Source: Clostridium aciditolerans
GTDB taxonomy: Bacteria; Bacillota; Clostridia; Clostridiales; Clostridiaceae
Length of the DNA: 64,000 nt
Assembly: GCF_016316925.1 (NCBI RefSeq)
Contig: NZ_JAEEGB010000017.1
Span: 1 to 64,000 of the forward strand
Direction of reading: 5' to 3'
Shown: in pieces, positions 63,418-64,000 of the stretch
How the letters are laid out: every line of letters starts with the position of its first letter
How positions within the stretch are numbered: the first letter of the stretch is position 1
Made by a program: the position numbers and the translations under genes
Notes under the pieces: generated by a model
What the model was told of the DNA's origin: nothing
What the model saw: only the letters and a program-made list of their open reading frames with translations
Database searches by the model: none

Positions 63418-64000
63418 TTAGTGATCTGCTATAATCTTTATGTTAACCATTGTTAACATCATGAATATAACCATTTGAATTGTACCATCAAACACATCAA
63501 AATATGCATGAAGAGGTACTGGTATACCAAGTTGTGCTACCCATCCTAGGTGTCCTAATGCTCCATAAACCATTTCCATAACAACAAATGCTGCTGTCAT
63601 GTTACCAAAAAGTCTCAGTGTAAGTGATATAGGAAGCATAAATCTTTCTACAAGGTTTAATGGAAGCAATGCTGCGAATGGTTTGAAATACCCTCCAAAG
63701 TAATGTCCCATACCTATTTTTTTAATAGCATTCACTTGTACAACCACAAATGATATTAGTGCGAGTCCTGCAACTACACTAAAATCTAGTGTAGGTGGTT
63801 TAAGACCGAATAAGCCTAATAAATTCATAGATAAAAGAAAAATTGCTAGGGTTCCTATATATGGAACAAAAGCTGAATAACCTTCACCCATGTTTTCCCT
63901 GACAAGTGAATTAAATGTTTCCACGACGATTTCTACAACACTTTGTTTTCTATTTGGAACTTTATTTAAGTTCCTAGTGGAAATTATAGCTATTATACTA
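63418..64000 (-). CDS. atpB: ATP synthase a subunit (5' end beyond window)
   Basis: C-terminal part of the membrane a subunit: 193 codons are visible up to the window edge, and the frame stays open beyond 64000 (reading IAIISTRNLNKVPNRKQSVV before VETFNSLVRENMGEGYSAFV). Characteristic segments are PYIGTLAIFLLSMNLLGLFG, the essential arginine helix LPISLTLRLFGNMTAAFVVM, and FDGTIQMVIFMMLTMVNIKI. It forms the ion half-channels against the c ring and should be the first structural gene of the operon. Confidence 0.96.
   Translation of the reverse strand, partial: SIIAIISTRNLNKVPNRKQSVVEIVVETFNSLVRENMGEGYSAFVPYIGTLAIFLLSMNLLGLFGLKPPTLDFSVVAGLALISFVVVQVNAIKKIGMGHYFGGYFKPFAALLPLNLVERFMLPISLTLRLFGNMTAAFVVMEMVYGALGHLGWVAQLGIPVPLHAYFDVFDGTIQMVIFMMLTMVNIKIIADH

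Overview
The window is chromosomal DNA from a low-GC, anaerobic, endospore-forming Firmicute, almost certainly a Clostridium sensu stricto. The evidence is the very AT-rich intergenic DNA, purine-rich Shine-Dalgarno sites with frequent TTG starts, an iron-sulfur L-serine dehydratase split into two subunits, sporulation genes (yyaC, spoIIID, a spoIIQ-like gene, spoIID), and the gene orders comF-hpf-secA-prfB and atpBEFHAGDC-ywmB-murA-spoIID-spoIIQ-spoIIID-mbl.

Layout. 1-7 kb: sdaAB/sdaAA (cut by the window edge), a TGS/uridine-kinase-like protein, a DUF421/DUF4363 pair, class II aldolase and a nucleoid-associated protein. 7-14 kb is accessory: an ABC exporter (ATPase plus two FtsX-type permeases), a small secreted Gly/Cys protein of unknown family, and an agr quorum-sensing locus in which agrBD and agrCA converge. 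The block 1.5-14.4 kb is bracketed by two inverted copies of a 236-bp palindromic element. 14.5-25 kb: CYTH, DUF5685, DnaJ-like and membrane proteins, tRNA-Gln, a leucine T-box with leuS, a small alarmone synthetase, DUF2225, and a CoA-disulfide-reductase/rhodanese/TusA/DsrE fusion with its ArsR regulator. 25-33 kb: metallophosphoesterase, FlhB-like and FliK-like proteins, an FMN riboswitch with ribU, tex and an M28 peptidase, seeded with three copies of a second hairpin-rich repeat. 33-38 kb: prfB (with the +1 programmed frameshift), secA and hpf.

38-44 kb looks like an island inserted into the 3' end of a structured RNA, probably the raiA motif, that would originally have lain between comF and hpf. 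A 40-bp direct repeat (two mismatches) of the RNA 3' end lies at both edges. The island holds an M20 peptidase, a sigma-54 activator, tandemly duplicated -24/-12 promoters with a dyad, a decayed isoaspartyl dipeptidase gene, a YfcC-family transporter and a radC remnant. 44-50 kb: comF, a ComFA-like protein without a P-loop, recD2, a SAM-I riboswitch with metK, and tRNA-Tyr/tRNA-Thr. 50-64 kb: the sporulation/cell-wall block and the F1Fo ATP synthase operon (atpB cut by the window end), with two structured spacers (atpE-atpF and atpD-atpC).

The most interesting parts are the agr/ABC/secreted-protein block between inverted palindromic elements, and the island at the ncRNA with its duplicated sigma-54 promoter. 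No integrase, complete insertion sequence, CRISPR array or rRNA is visible.
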